From contig ML991772.1 in the NCBI GenBank assembly GCA_010094025.1, positions 310,001-374,000 on the forward strand: a stretch of 64,000 nt of DNA, given 5' to 3'. Positions 28,460 through 39,621 of this stretch are shown piece after piece. The notes below the pieces were generated by a model. The model was not told the DNA's origin and made no database searches. It saw nothing but the letters and a program-made list of their open reading frames with translations. The DNA is from Viridothelium virens. Lineage: Eukaryota; Ascomycota; Dothideomycetes; Trypetheliales; Trypetheliaceae. The number at the start of each line of letters is the position of its first letter. Position 1 is the stretch's first letter. A program made the position numbers and the translations under genes.

Positions 28460-29986
28460 TAAGTCAAGATTCTAGGCTGTAGAGAAATCTACCGATGACC
28501 AGTAAGTGTTGATTGCGCACAGCTGAACCCTTTATTCTCCTTTGTTCTAATGGATAATGTGTCCTTTCATCTCTTTATTAGAAGAGATAAAGACAGCAAA
28601 CGAGACGCAAACAGAGATGTCTCTGGCAATCAAGATTCAATCTAGTATATGGATAGGTCAGATAGCCTGTGGATTGAATAAGACAAGTCTTCCTATCTCC
28701 AATTTCAACAGTAAGTGATACTGATGGACCCACCCGTATCTACTCTTCAAGCGGTCAATAATTCGCTCCGCATTGTGATCGTACTATCTTTGGAATGGAG
28801 CCACCAAGGGGATTCAGAGTCAATGTCCCGTAGAACTCTAAGGTAGATACAGGAGAAGGCTGTTAGCCGAACATTTCACAATGGTGTGTCGTTGAAGTCT
28901 GTGATCCGCTGGGCTAGCCCGCTGAGATCATCGCTCCCTTTCGACTAGAGTAGCTTAGGATCCCTTATTAGCCACCTGAGTTAATCTCCACGTAACCAGT
29001 TACGATAGGAGCGTCATAAGTTCGGCTTCATCAAATCACGACTATCGTAAACCCATATCAAAGTCACATGACACACATTGATACCTATTTGTGTCTGGTC
29101 GGAGCATGAATGAAACGAAAACGAACAATCAGTAGATTTGCGAACAAGTCAGCAGGTTTCTATGGGATTGTGTGATATCCAGACCTCCACCATAAGTACG
29201 CCTGCCAGCGCAGGACGCAGCTACAGCCGTAAGAATATTATCGGCGAGCAACATGTATAACGCAGTAAGTAGAGCTGCCGGCGATGATAGCTACTGTTGG
29301 TGGAGCGACAGCTATTTTTCTAAGCCAAGGATCTGCCTAACACTTTCGTTAAAGAATGGAACAGCAATTCAAGGTGCGCTACATCGTTCCAGCCCGCCAT
29401 TCTCGCCTCAATCGAATACAGATGATCTCCCGCAGATCCTAGCTCTCAAAAAGTACCTTGGAGCTCTAAGCCAAGAGAGATTTATTGTACTCACTTCATG
29501 CACTGAGAAGAGCTTTGGACGATTGATCAACAGAACTTACATAACGTCGTATAGGTTCGCCGCCGGCGGAACTGCTTGCTCGAGTGAAACTCTTGCGACC
29601 TTAACTAGATCAGAGCCCAGAAGCAGCCTGTTCTTCGGTTGTGCTATGGCGAAAAGAAGATCTTCTGCTACTACTACGTATCACTCTGTTCCGTGGCGTT
29701 CGCCGGCACATGCAGCGGATGTAACCACGCATCGGAAACTTTCTTAAACGAAAGCTTAAAAAAAGACAAATAAAAAGTCTGAAGCAGCAGCAGAGGATGG
29801 GGGAACGGAATCAACGGCAAATACATAATCAGGAGTGCGAATTCAAGAAAAACTTCGCCCCTTACGTTCGGGAACTCCGACGTTGCCCACTTGCACAATC
29901 GACTGTCCATTTAACGTCGCAGCTGCAGCCCATAGCCGAGATGCTCAAATTCTATGTTTTACTTGTGATATGACACCACAAATCTG
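28460..29986. other. Spacer after MAK5
   Basis: 1.5 kb. A 164-codon open frame at 29253-29747 has no recognisable domain and an irregular composition; I do not call it a gene. Nothing else is seen. Confidence 0.5.
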
Positions 29987-31329
29987 ATGACGAAAGTTAT
30001 ATCCTCAACCCGGCCCGTTGTAGGTCCCTTGACGACTGTCTTTACGCCACCACCCGGTTGTTTTGACGTTTACAAAGGTGCAATCCCAAACATTTTGACC
30101 CAAGGGGTGTCATGCAGCTCTTCGTTTTGGGCTGAAGGCTTGCGGAGTGAGACGGATACGTATCTGAAGCCGAATGAGAACTGTTTCCCTCCTGGCCGAG
30201 TATTGGATGAGCAAATTGATATGGTGACGGGGCTGCTTCCCTACTCTCCTGGCTTGTTCTGCCCCTCTGGATATACGACGGCCTGCTCATCAGCGATTCT
30301 CCCGAAAGGGCTACCACCCGCAACGACCACGGACTCTAGTTTTGCATTCTCGCCAAATCTCCTTTCAGGCGAAACTGCGGCTGCGTGCTGTCCAAGGTGC
30401 GTCTTGCTCTCTTTTAGTCGATTTGCTTGGTGCTGAGATGATCCAAATTGAGGAAGGGGCTTCAGCTGTGTCCCCAACATTAATATCCTCGGTCCGAACG
30501 CTCAAGGAGGATGCATCTTAGCGCCTTCAACGGGTTCTATTTCTGTTACAAACTGTGGTGAAGGGCAACCTACTACTATTTCCCCTAACTTTAAGACCAT
30601 TGGGACGGAGACTATCACAGGAACCAAAACGACATGGACAGAGCAAGAGCACATTCAATAGCAGCACTCTTGATCCCAATATACTGGAAAGCCGAGGATC
30701 GACTAATGACAAGCAAAAGTTCATCAACTCTTACAACGCCTGCGTCCTCCACAGTATCTCTAACCTCGACATTTTCGGCTCAACCAAAAGGTGACCCTTC
30801 CGTTAGTACGAAGGTGGTAACCAGCAGTATCGTCCCTGCTCTAGCTATCCTGCTAGCAGTACTACTCGTAGGTCTTGTGTTGCGCAGGAGAAGGAGAAGA
30901 CGCGATACGAATTAATCACAAGGCGAATATAGAAAGCCGGAGCTGGAGGCTTTTAATTCGGCGAAGACTACCGCAAATCGTGGCCAACCAGCAGAACTTT
31001 GCGCCATAGATGAAGCCCGGGAAATAGGGATCGGAATTCCCCATGAGCTTGATGCGCCAATTACAATACATGAACTCCAAGATCCAGGACATGACACCTT
31101 TGATGCGTCTCGTCAAGTAGGCCTCGACGTCGCCCATGAGATTGCAGAACAAGCAACTATGCAAGGGACTGAAGATCCTGAGTTTGTTTCTACCGATCAT
31201 GCCTGTGGATTGGGAATCGAACCCGTTCATGAGCTTGAAGCACCAGCAACGGCCCATGTATCCCAAGCCTGTGACCGAGGAGGCTCCGCTGACCACGGCC
31301 GTATATTGAGGGTCAAAATCCCCCAGTAG
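29987..31329 (+). pseudogene. Decayed single-pass cell-surface protein gene
   Basis: Host gene of a fungal family with a Cys-containing ectodomain, Ser/Thr stalk, one membrane segment and a cytoplasmic tail. Exon 1 (29987-30396) begins MTKVISSTRPVVGPLTTVF and contains PGLFCPSGYTTACSS and AACCPR; a 60-nt intron (30397-30456) leads to GFSCVPNINILGPNAQGGC. Near 30658 the ectodomain frame ends in TAG, while the expected continuation ALLIPIYWKAED, the Thr/Ser stalk, the membrane helix (SIVPALAILLAVLLVGLVL) and an Arg cluster lie in the neighbouring frame. That frame meets a TAA at 30913-30915, yet 137 further open codons follow to 31329, with KPELEA typical of the tail in this family. At least two breaks therefore separate otherwise well-kept parts. 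The TAA could come from CAA by one C-to-T change. A sequencing error at the frame break cannot be excluded. Confidence 0.6.
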
Positions 31330-32417
31330 GCCAAAAAAAGGGATAGTGTGACGGTGGTGGTTGGCGGGTGCTACGCTCTGATGCAAAATCGCGTCGTTAG
31401 ACTTTCAAGCGGTCGCAATAATAGGTGCATGCTTCCAGAACTTCAGTTCACAGCCTCCTGGAGAGCAGATTAGGTTCCCCAAAATGCTGGCTAGTTGACG
31501 GCGGGAGCTTTCCATCTGCCACACACTGCTGTTCACTTAGCGAAGACGGTCATCAATCAAACGATCAAAAAACATGTGATTGTCAGCGTATGATCTAGCG
31601 ACTCTACAAATGAACGCTATGTTCGCACAGAAAATGACCTCCCCATACACCCAACTGGGCTAAAAGTATTAATGCGCTGACTCAGCAAAATTGCGCCCGG
31701 GTCAATCCTGGCCGTGGCCCTGGCTCATCTCCGCTCAGGCCTGCACCGCCACGGCTCATGCTCATGCTCCGTTCAGTCGTGCTCAACCGTGCTTGGTCCT
31801 GCTCAGTCTTGGAGATATCTATTGCATGATCTGCAGCGCTCAAGAACGTCAATCGTCCGGAAACGGCCACATGCTTGGAAGGCAACAGTGCCACCTCATC
31901 ATCTGAATTGAGGCTTGCCTTCTCATTCGCAATGCCGTCTGACTTTCCAACGTTGCGGCTCCGCCATAGTATTTCATACCCCAGCAAATCAAGAAGATTG
32001 GTGGCTTGTCTCCCTACATTTCCTGCGCTGCCTTCTCTGTGCGGCGACAATGTTCTTCCAATGCACCCTCTTTTCCTACATAAGTTCTTCGCCGCATTTT
32101 TTGCTGATTGCTTTCCGCAATCTTACGGCAAGAAGGCCGCAGGACGCTATTCAGCCTTGTAAGCTCAGCACGAGTGAAGAGTCACGCGTATGAGAACACC
32201 GCTGACTGTGGCTTAGCCAAATTCTCCGTGAAAGACACATCCGCAGTTGACGGACTTCTGAAGGTTCTAGCAAATCTATGATCGACGGGGCTTACAGTGG
32301 CCATCACCACCTTTGATCGAGGCATCGAGCTTGGCTTCGGTCTTGGAACCACTGCTCTGTTCCGAGTTCTGTCCTATCAGGGATTTTCTTAATCATTTTC
32401 TCATTTCTACCTTTTCT
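31330..32417. other. Spacer upstream of the HET-domain gene
   Basis: About 1.1 kb. Several short overlapping open frames at 31680-32190, none with recognised content. It should hold the promoter of the HET-domain gene. Confidence 0.5.
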
Positions 32418-34478
32418 ATGCAAATCATGGAGCTCGAATGGATTCTCGTGATACTTTATTCGCCCCTTATTGTGGTCATTGTTCCCTTCGTGTTTCTCGC
32501 TGAACGCCTATTTCAGAACAAGGACGAAAAAGTGGAGCAAAGACACACAACAGTCGATTGGTACTTTAAGATTATCGTGATCTTTATCGCTTTCGTCACA
32601 TTCCCAAGAGTGATCCTGAATTATCTATGCCTGGGCTGGCTCGGAAATGGCGTTGTCATGTTCTTGGACATGATCTTTCTACTTTCGAAGAAGCTTGGTG
32701 AGATTTTATTCGTTTCTCCGCTCTTCTCAATAGCAATTCCTTTCCTTTACAACAAGTGGAATGAAAGGGTTTACAGGAATTTGCCACTCGCGAAAGGCCA
32801 GATTCGCGTTCTCTGTCTACCTCCCGGAAATCATTCGGATGACCTTTCTATTGATATGAGATGCGAGTCGTTGAAAGCGGGCCATTATGAAGCACTTTCA
32901 TACTCATGGGGCGGCCATCTCGTCTTGCGCCGTATCATTCAAGTGAATGGTAGATCATTTCTTGTTGCCGACACGGTACTGCAGGCCCTGCGTCAGCTTA
33001 GACATTCGAGTGGATCCCAAACGTTTTGGATTGACTCCGTATCTATAAATCAGGGAGATTTGACGGAGAAAAATCAACAGGTACAGCTGATGCAAAGAAT
33101 CTATCAGGAGGCGGAACGAGTGGTTGTTTGGCTTGGCAAAGCTCCTGCAAACCTTCACATTACGGCAAACTGTGTGTCTCTTCACGATCAATACTCCGTG
33201 CAGGGTACACCTCCTTCGACTACCCTGAACGAGCGTAGTCTCACATTAGCAAAGGAGATTATGCGTCGTCGATGGTGGAGTCGAGTTTGGATTGTCCAAG
33301 AAGTATCCCTGAACGATCAGGTCGACGTCCGAATCGGGAGCTATAAGTTCTCATGGCAGGACTTATCAAAATTTCTGCAGTCTGTTGTCTCCTACTTGGA
33401 AGAATCCTCAAGCAAACCTTCTGGCAAATACCAAAAGATTCTTGACTTCATTCAGAACGTTTCCGACTTTCAACACCGTCTCCCCAACCCTCCAAACGGT
33501 CTGCTAGACCTCGCCATCAAATTTCGACATCGCACAGCTTCAAATCCGCTTGATAAATTGTATGGTCTGCAAGCTCTGCTGCAGCCGGACAATCCGACCA
33601 TTATGAAGCCCGACTATAAGTTGGACTACCATCAGCTTTTCGCCCAATTTGCTTCAGCTCAGATATACAGAAGTCAATCGCTAGCCATTCTAGGGTTAGC
33701 AGAGATCTGTAATGTAACTCAGGCCTTTTGGGCCGTAGACTGGCAGCAATTGACGTCTGCCGACTGGGCACAATTTGATCTTTTTGATTCTATGGAGAGT
33801 TTTGCTACTGACATTGCTCCGTTCTGGACTGGCGATCTGCTGCCTTCTTTCATTGAACGTTCTCGCAAATACTCTGCAGTCGGCGTTTTGTCCGATTCCT
33901 GTTGTCCTGGTACACCAGCGCGAGCTCTCTTGGATAGGCTTGGGTTCGACAAGAATCCCATCGAAACTCACGCCACTGATGGTGGTGAACCTCATGTGGA
34001 AATTCCAAATTCCAAATCCAGTATTCCTTGGTTTTCAATAAGAGTTACAGGATGGATCGTGGATAAAGTTGCTGAGATCTCAGAAGTTTGGGACTTCAGA
34101 GCGGATCTAACGCAAGTGAGGAGAACTTGGGACAGGATCATCGGAAACCGTTTCGAGGAGCATCAGATTCGTGAACGTGCTGCAGCGGAGAGATGTGTGA
34201 CAGCAGATGCCGTTCCGCCAGACAGTAATATAGCTTGCATACTGTATAGACGAGTGTTCAAAACGGCAAAGGGGCGTCTTGGACTTGGTTCTGCAAAATG
34301 CAGAAGTGGCAATATTATCTGCGTCCTGGTTGGATCCAATGTTCCAGTTGTGCTAGACGAGTATGTTTATGGATTTCATGGCCAAGCCTACGTCAATGAT
34401 CTTATGGATTACCAAGGCGATATCGAAAAGGATATCAAGGATAGCAAGGTGAAATTAGAGCAATTTACTATCTCCTAA
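32418..34478 (+). CDS. HET-domain protein with N-terminal membrane segments
   Basis: Member of the heterokaryon-incompatibility (HET, PF06985-type) family, linked in several fungi to non-self recognition and programmed cell death. Single exon; start at ATG 32418 (a second ATG follows at 32427); 686 residues. The first 130 residues carry three hydrophobic segments (WILVILYSPLIVVIVPFVFL, IIVIFIAFVTFPRVILNYL and FVSPLFSIAIPFLY), which is unusual for the family. The HET domain follows (about 140-300): IRVLCLPPG, YEALSYSWGG, FWIDSVSINQGDLTEKNQQV, MQRIYQEAERVVVWLG and RRWWSRVWIVQEV. The C-terminal 350 residues are the usual variable part, with NPLDKLYGLQALL and a final VYGFHGQAYVND segment. Its neighbours are a decayed surface-protein gene and an AT-rich tract, so the setting is accessory. 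The allelic partner and function are unknown. Confidence 0.87.
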   Translation: MQIMELEWILVILYSPLIVVIVPFVFLAERLFQNKDEKVEQRHTTVDWYFKIIVIFIAFVTFPRVILNYLCLGWLGNGVVMFLDMIFLLSKKLGEILFVSPLFSIAIPFLYNKWNERVYRNLPLAKGQIRVLCLPPGNHSDDLSIDMRCESLKAGHYEALSYSWGGHLVLRRIIQVNGRSFLVADTVLQALRQLRHSSGSQTFWIDSVSINQGDLTEKNQQVQLMQRIYQEAERVVVWLGKAPANLHITANCVSLHDQYSVQGTPPSTTLNERSLTLAKEIMRRRWWSRVWIVQEVSLNDQVDVRIGSYKFSWQDLSKFLQSVVSYLEESSSKPSGKYQKILDFIQNVSDFQHRLPNPPNGLLDLAIKFRHRTASNPLDKLYGLQALLQPDNPTIMKPDYKLDYHQLFAQFASAQIYRSQSLAILGLAEICNVTQAFWAVDWQQLTSADWAQFDLFDSMESFATDIAPFWTGDLLPSFIERSRKYSAVGVLSDSCCPGTPARALLDRLGFDKNPIETHATDGGEPHVEIPNSKSSIPWFSIRVTGWIVDKVAEISEVWDFRADLTQVRRTWDRIIGNRFEEHQIRERAAAERCVTADAVPPDSNIACILYRRVFKTAKGRLGLGSAKCRSGNIICVLVGSNVPVVLDEYVYGFHGQAYVNDLMDYQGDIEKDIKDSKVKLEQFTIS

Positions 34479-34790
34479 ATGGAAATCACACTACACTTTC
34501 GCAGTAATGTTAGCAACAGCAGAGCAAATTTAATAAAAGTAAGGATTCGCTTTAAATATAACATACAGATAGTTAATATATGTAAGTTACTTACCGTTTA
34601 TTACCTCCGTCACCTAGCTTAACGGCCCATACCATGGGATTCTATCCACAATCAGCTACACGCAAGAGGGTAGGGGTGTTATAGCGTTACAATGCTACGA
34701 GATTCTATCAATATCAATAGTTAACTACTGGGAGGTTAAGGGTCTTGGAGTGTTATCTAGATATAAGTTAACCTCTTCTGAAGCTACCTT
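34479..34790. repeat. AT-rich, repeat-like tract
   Basis: About 300 bases clearly richer in A and T than the neighbours, with many TA steps and no coding content. It could be an old, mutated repeat, but no family, ends or direct repeats can be named. Confidence 0.35.
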
Positions 34791-35067
34791 CCAGCGATGT
34801 TGCTAAAGTTTTACTATGAGTTGGCCAAAGACAAAGTATTACCGGGCTTTAAGGGGCCGCGAATTAGGCTCCGATCAACTCAGAGGGTCCTGCAAATAGG
34901 ACCCTTGCGAGCTCTGAAGGCTGCATTTGAGACTGCGGCCGCTGACTCAGCGCTCAAGTTACACCTATGCGTAACTCACGTCCGGAAGCAGAAACGGATT
35001 TTATATGAGGTTATTTTGTCCTTGAATATTCCCCGCTATGCCTAAATGCGAACAATAACCCGCTTGT
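34791..35067. other. Short spacer before MET10
   Basis: An 82-codon open frame on the plus strand (34797-35045) has no recognised content. It may belong to the same degraded tract as the AT-rich stretch. Confidence 0.3.
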
Positions 35068-38000
35068 CTAGTATACCTCCAACACATATCTCAGATCATC
35101 CTTCAACTTCTCAATCTCTTTCCTACTATCTACCCTCTTCCCACTTGCCTTCGCATCAATAGCAATCGCCTCCTCGAGGACATTTGTCACATCTGGCACC
35201 GGCCACGTTGGCCCACATAAGTAGAAACTTCCATGCTCATGCAAATACGCCTTCCGCACATCGTCCATCGTCTGCCGCATACGATCTTGGATATACACCT
35301 TCTGCGGCTGGTCCCGCGAAAACGCACGCCCAAGCAACGTGATGATACCCGCATCCTGATACGCTTCCCACTCCTCACCGTAGAGATATTCCTCGCGCTG
35401 GTGTCGGGAACCCATGTAGAGAAGGACGTCACCAACGGGCATCCCCTGCTGCTTCTGCCACGCACGCTCTTGCACGAAGGCGCGGAACGGAGCAAGGCCC
35501 GTACCGAGACCGGCCATGATGAGGGGTGCCTCGGTGCGTGAAGGTAGTTTCATGACGGAGGGCTTGATCGAGACGGTGACCGGGGCTCCGACAGGCAAGG
35601 CGTCGAGGTAGCGAGTGGCCTGACCGAAACGGTCGCGTCCCTGGGGATCGACCCAGCCGACGGTGACGATGAGGAGGGAGACGGAGTCCGGTTGCACCTT
35701 TTGAGACGATGCGATGGAGTATTCACGGCGTTTCATGGGTGCGACTAGGCGAACGATGTCGTGGAATGAAGGGTGTGCGGACGGGAATTCAAGCAGGATG
35801 TCCGCATAGGTGATAGTGTCGACCTCAGCGCGTCGCTTGAACTCTACGACTGCTTCTTGATTCGCGCCGATGCCCAGAGCGAGAAGCTGTTGCTTCTCTG
35901 TATCCTTGTCGGCAAATTCGGAGAGGGCTTCGTAGAACCGCTTCGGTGGTCTCCCAAAAATGTCGACGTTCTGCATTAATGCTTGGTAGACAGTGCGATT
36001 CTCGAGCACGCTTGGATCTTCACGAGAAGGTACTTCGACTACTTCGTCTGGATTGAGGCCATACCACTTGACGAATTCCTCCACTTCATGCTTATTGTTT
36101 TCAGCATGAATGCCGAGAGCTTCACCAATGTCGTATTTGAGTCCTGAATCACCCAGATCGAATTCGATGTGGAAGATATTTCGATCATAAGTCATTGGCG
36201 TGAGTCGACGGTGCTCTTTCACGTGCACGATAGCAGTCTTCGTACCTAGATCTGGCCGCAGATCATTCTTGGTGCCATAAGCTTCTTTGAAAACAAAGCC
36301 TTTAGCAACGGTTTCCCAAGTTTTGAGATAGGATGGCGGCTCCTCCTCATTCTTTTCAAACTCGGAGAAGCTGTTGACGTTGATGTCCGCGGGTAATGAG
36401 AAGCTCTCAACTTCCGGTTCGAGTGTAGACCAGGACTCAGGAAGCTCAATTTTGCGAAGGGTCTTCTCAACTTCAGCAGCACCGGCATCCAGAACTTCTG
36501 GCAAGCTTCCGATACTTGCAGCGAGTTTCTTTCGGTCGGCCTCCAGAAGCTCGGGTCGAGCAATCTTGAGAAATGCTAGCTGCGTTAAGAGGAGTTCGAG
36601 GGTTCGGTCTTCGGACACTTTGTTAGATAGAAGTGGGTCGAGGATAAAGAGTTGAATCTTCTTGGTAGTTACACCTTTACGTAAAGCGACAGGCAATTTC
36701 TTCTCCAAGTCTTCATCTTTCACGCCTGGGAGTCGGAGAACAAGCGTAGACTCGTCCTTTGTGCCGCTTAACACATCGAATTCTCCCAGGAGCTTCTCTT
36801 CGCCGACATATGTAACATCAGCTGCAGCAATCGAGTATGATGCCTCGATAGATCGGCTCGAACTTCGTAAATCCGTACGAGTCGTTCCACCCTGTACAAG
36901 ATTGTCGTACCCACTACGCATAGAAACATTCGAAGCTGAGTCTAGGGAAAGCAACTGGCCCAATGACCTAGGAGCCAAGGCAGCAATAGAGTCATCCAGG
37001 TCCCAAAAGGTATATTGTTTAGTAGAGTTATTCAGAGCATCGAGGCTTGGATGAGAGCCCACGTATTCGTGAAGATCAATGTTGGTAGATGCGTGACGAA
37101 GATATCCGAGCATTTTCGCTGGGGTCCAGACCTCCTCAACAGAGTATCTGATATCTTTAACCGATAGTGAGTTATTCAAGTCAGGTGAGAATGACGTTGC
37201 AGCAAGAACATCAGTATAAAGACGAGAGTGTCCTAGCGCGTCCGAATTGTCATGTTGCTGATTCGATTGCCCCAAGACGACAACAGCTTGGGTGGTCTTC
37301 GGAAGCGTTTCAACGAAAGCCTCTTCAACAAATGGACGGTAGACGCGAACATTCATCACACCGATTCTCTCGCCGTCTTTTGCTAATTCTGTCACAATTT
37401 TGGTGGCAAGCATTGCTTCCACAGAACCGAACACCACCACAACAGTCTCTGCTTCGGGGTGCCCGTGATACTCAAAGAGCTTGTAGTCTGTTCCAAGCTC
37501 CTCATTCAGAGCTTGAAACAAGCGCAGAACCTTGCCCTCATTATCAACATGCTTCTTCTCCACACCCGATGTGGCTTTCAGGACAGCGTTATAGTTTTCA
37601 GATAGACCAGATCTATCGAGGACATCCACAACTCTTGTCGTCTCCCGGCCAATATGGACACCATCGTAAACGTGCATCGCGGGCATTGTGGTAGCAAGGA
37701 GGGTAGCAAGCAGAGACATGTGCTGAATCTCGTGTGGTGAGGTACTCGAAATCAAGGCCATGCCCAGATCTTCAGCTAAAGCCAAGCTCGAGACATAGTC
37801 CGAAACCAGGCTGCTTGAGGATCCTGCCGCATAATCGACAGCTGCTATATGGGCGACCACGGGGTTTGCCACCGAGTATAGTAGAGATAATTGGTCCAGC
37901 TGCGGTCTTAGATGTTGAAGGCTCGCGGATGAGGCGATGATCGATTGAGGAACGTGGCGCTTGCTCAAGTCGAAGTCCTTTGAAAACATATAGCCCAATG

Positions 38001-38292
38001 CAATTGATCCGGCCCCAGCTCTTGTTTGCATGGCAGACACGCCGGCGATGTCTCCGAAGATATTGCATTCATTTTGTGACCTCCACTGCTTGAGAGCAAC
38101 ATCGAGATCGAAGGTTTCGGGCGAATAGGTAAAAATTTTATCGGAAAGGGCATAGGCGACCTGTTGAACAAGCAGTTGTGCAGTCACGTAAGTAGGGCCA
38201 TTGAGGGAAGAGAGAGATGGCAATTCGCCGAACGGAAGACTAGACGATTTTTCAAAAGCCTGGGAGTGTTTTCCTAGCAGCTGGTACGACAT
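35068..38292 (-). CDS. MET10: Sulfite reductase [NADPH] flavoprotein alpha chain
   Basis: Passes electrons from NADPH through FAD to the siroheme beta chain for reduction of sulfite to sulfide in cysteine and methionine synthesis. Single exon; start ATG at 38292, since the frame extends six codons further without ATG; 1074 residues. The N-terminal half is the pyruvate:ferredoxin-oxidoreductase-like region of fungal alpha chains (GPTYVTAQLLVQQVAYALSD, MQTRAGAGSIALGY, VVAHIAAVDYAAGSSS). The C-terminal half is the CPR-type reductase: FAD site RREYSIASS, then GLGTGLAPFRAFVQER, DVLLYMGSRHQREEYLYGEE, FYLCGPTWPVPDV for NADPH, and a final aromatic residue in LRYVLEVY. The FMN flavodoxin domain is absent, as in yeast Met10. 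The coding strand changes from C-rich (35800-35480) to G-rich (35400-35080) near the end. Confidence 0.94.
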   Translation of the reverse strand: MSYQLLGKHSQAFEKSSSLPFGELPSLSSLNGPTYVTAQLLVQQVAYALSDKIFTYSPETFDLDVALKQWRSQNECNIFGDIAGVSAMQTRAGAGSIALGYMFSKDFDLSKRHVPQSIIASSASLQHLRPQLDQLSLLYSVANPVVAHIAAVDYAAGSSSSLVSDYVSSLALAEDLGMALISSTSPHEIQHMSLLATLLATTMPAMHVYDGVHIGRETTRVVDVLDRSGLSENYNAVLKATSGVEKKHVDNEGKVLRLFQALNEELGTDYKLFEYHGHPEAETVVVVFGSVEAMLATKIVTELAKDGERIGVMNVRVYRPFVEEAFVETLPKTTQAVVVLGQSNQQHDNSDALGHSRLYTDVLAATSFSPDLNNSLSVKDIRYSVEEVWTPAKMLGYLRHASTNIDLHEYVGSHPSLDALNNSTKQYTFWDLDDSIAALAPRSLGQLLSLDSASNVSMRSGYDNLVQGGTTRTDLRSSSRSIEASYSIAAADVTYVGEEKLLGEFDVLSGTKDESTLVLRLPGVKDEDLEKKLPVALRKGVTTKKIQLFILDPLLSNKVSEDRTLELLLTQLAFLKIARPELLEADRKKLAASIGSLPEVLDAGAAEVEKTLRKIELPESWSTLEPEVESFSLPADINVNSFSEFEKNEEEPPSYLKTWETVAKGFVFKEAYGTKNDLRPDLGTKTAIVHVKEHRRLTPMTYDRNIFHIEFDLGDSGLKYDIGEALGIHAENNKHEVEEFVKWYGLNPDEVVEVPSREDPSVLENRTVYQALMQNVDIFGRPPKRFYEALSEFADKDTEKQQLLALGIGANQEAVVEFKRRAEVDTITYADILLEFPSAHPSFHDIVRLVAPMKRREYSIASSQKVQPDSVSLLIVTVGWVDPQGRDRFGQATRYLDALPVGAPVTVSIKPSVMKLPSRTEAPLIMAGLGTGLAPFRAFVQERAWQKQQGMPVGDVLLYMGSRHQREEYLYGEEWEAYQDAGIITLLGRAFSRDQPQKVYIQDRMRQTMDDVRKAYLHEHGSFYLCGPTWPVPDVTNVLEEAIAIDAKASGKRVDSRKEIEKLKDDLRYVLEVY

Positions 38293-39621
38293 CGCTGGGC
38301 CTGCGAACACTGCCTGCTGTGACTGTATATCTTCAGGACAGTTGAACCATCTATGTTATCGCAGTCCGCTGCAAAACGCAAGTTGGAAAGGTGTTTTCGC
38401 AGGGAGGGGCCGGGTAATTGACGATGAGTATGGGAAAAATTTCATGGCCTAGGCGTTGTACCGGGGTCTTCAATGCAGGGTCCTGGACAGTCTCTGACGC
38501 AAGAGGATTTCTAACCAGGTAATATTGTGCAGCGGTGGTCATCTTTACCTTACAAAGCCGCGTGCAGATTCATCTAAGATGGGGTGATGGCGTGCTTTGC
38601 CCGTGTGCCGATTTCGGCCGTGATTCTTTCGGATAAGCTTCCGCCGAGCTTCCAACTTCCATCTCCCATCTTTTCCATGCTGAATTGCTGCCTCTAGCAC
38701 CGCCTCTCTGTGCCACACGCAATATTGTGCACGCCCTCGATTGACACTGCCTACTCCAGAAACTTACTGAACTTAGATAGAGGTGCTGAAATTTCTGGCA
38801 GTGCTCAAGGCCGACTGGGCTTGATGACACCTTGACCGACGGGTTTGAATCGACCTTCTGGATGCGAGTAGGTTCTTTAGATTGCAAGATGACCATTTAC
38901 AATGGACTAAATTTCACTTGATATCCACTTATGGAATGGTCCTTCCACATGAAAGAATCGATGTTTTGGGATAATCACAAGACTCAGAAAAGCGCCAGGC
39001 CTCCATGCTTCCAATCGTGTCGTCATAACTGCAACGAAGTTCGCGGCAAATCTAGACGAGGTAGAGAATCCCGCTGAAGTTCAAGAATGACGGCGATTGG
39101 TATGAAGTCCGCGGAAAACCTGAGTCCGTATATACCATTATTGGTATTGCAGTCTGCTAAACTAAGGATTTAGACACGCTACTTAAGATCATCATTCCCT
39201 TTAAGCTAGCTCCCTCCAGCTATAAAGTGTAAGTCCTAAGCGCACTTGTCAAACTCATGCTTATTCACGACAATCGTGTCTTAATTTTGCGAATGTAAGC
39301 AATGGCTTTTCGAAGGCTTCTTTCTATGGCAATATTTCATATTCAAGTCTCCTGGAATAATTTGATATACGTCAATCTGCAATCTACATGAACTCACTAG
39401 AAAATCCTCTCAATGACAAGACTCAAGGACGTGGAGAAGCATCCACGGCACTCAAGACTCCAACACAGGGCAACTCTACCTTTCGAACCCAAAGGCTCCT
39501 CTCCTCCACCTGAGACCACACCTCCCCATCGCATCTCCACATCTCAGAACCCCCTTTACGGGACATACTCTACAAAAAACTCCTCCACATCTCCTCCAGC
39601 TCGAGCTCGCTCCCCTTCCCA
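38293..39621. other. Spacer upstream of MET10
   Basis: 1.3 kb holding the MET10 promoter and the 3' region of the J-domain gene. Nothing specific was recognised. Confidence 0.5.

Noticed and set aside
29253-29747. 164-codon open frame on the plus strand
   Set aside because: No recognisable domain, no splice support and an irregular composition; treated as chance.
31200-31214. A GGGTTCGATTCCCA-like string on the minus strand, as in a tRNA T arm
   Set aside because: The flanks do not form a T stem or acceptor stem, and the string lies inside the open tail of the surface-protein gene.
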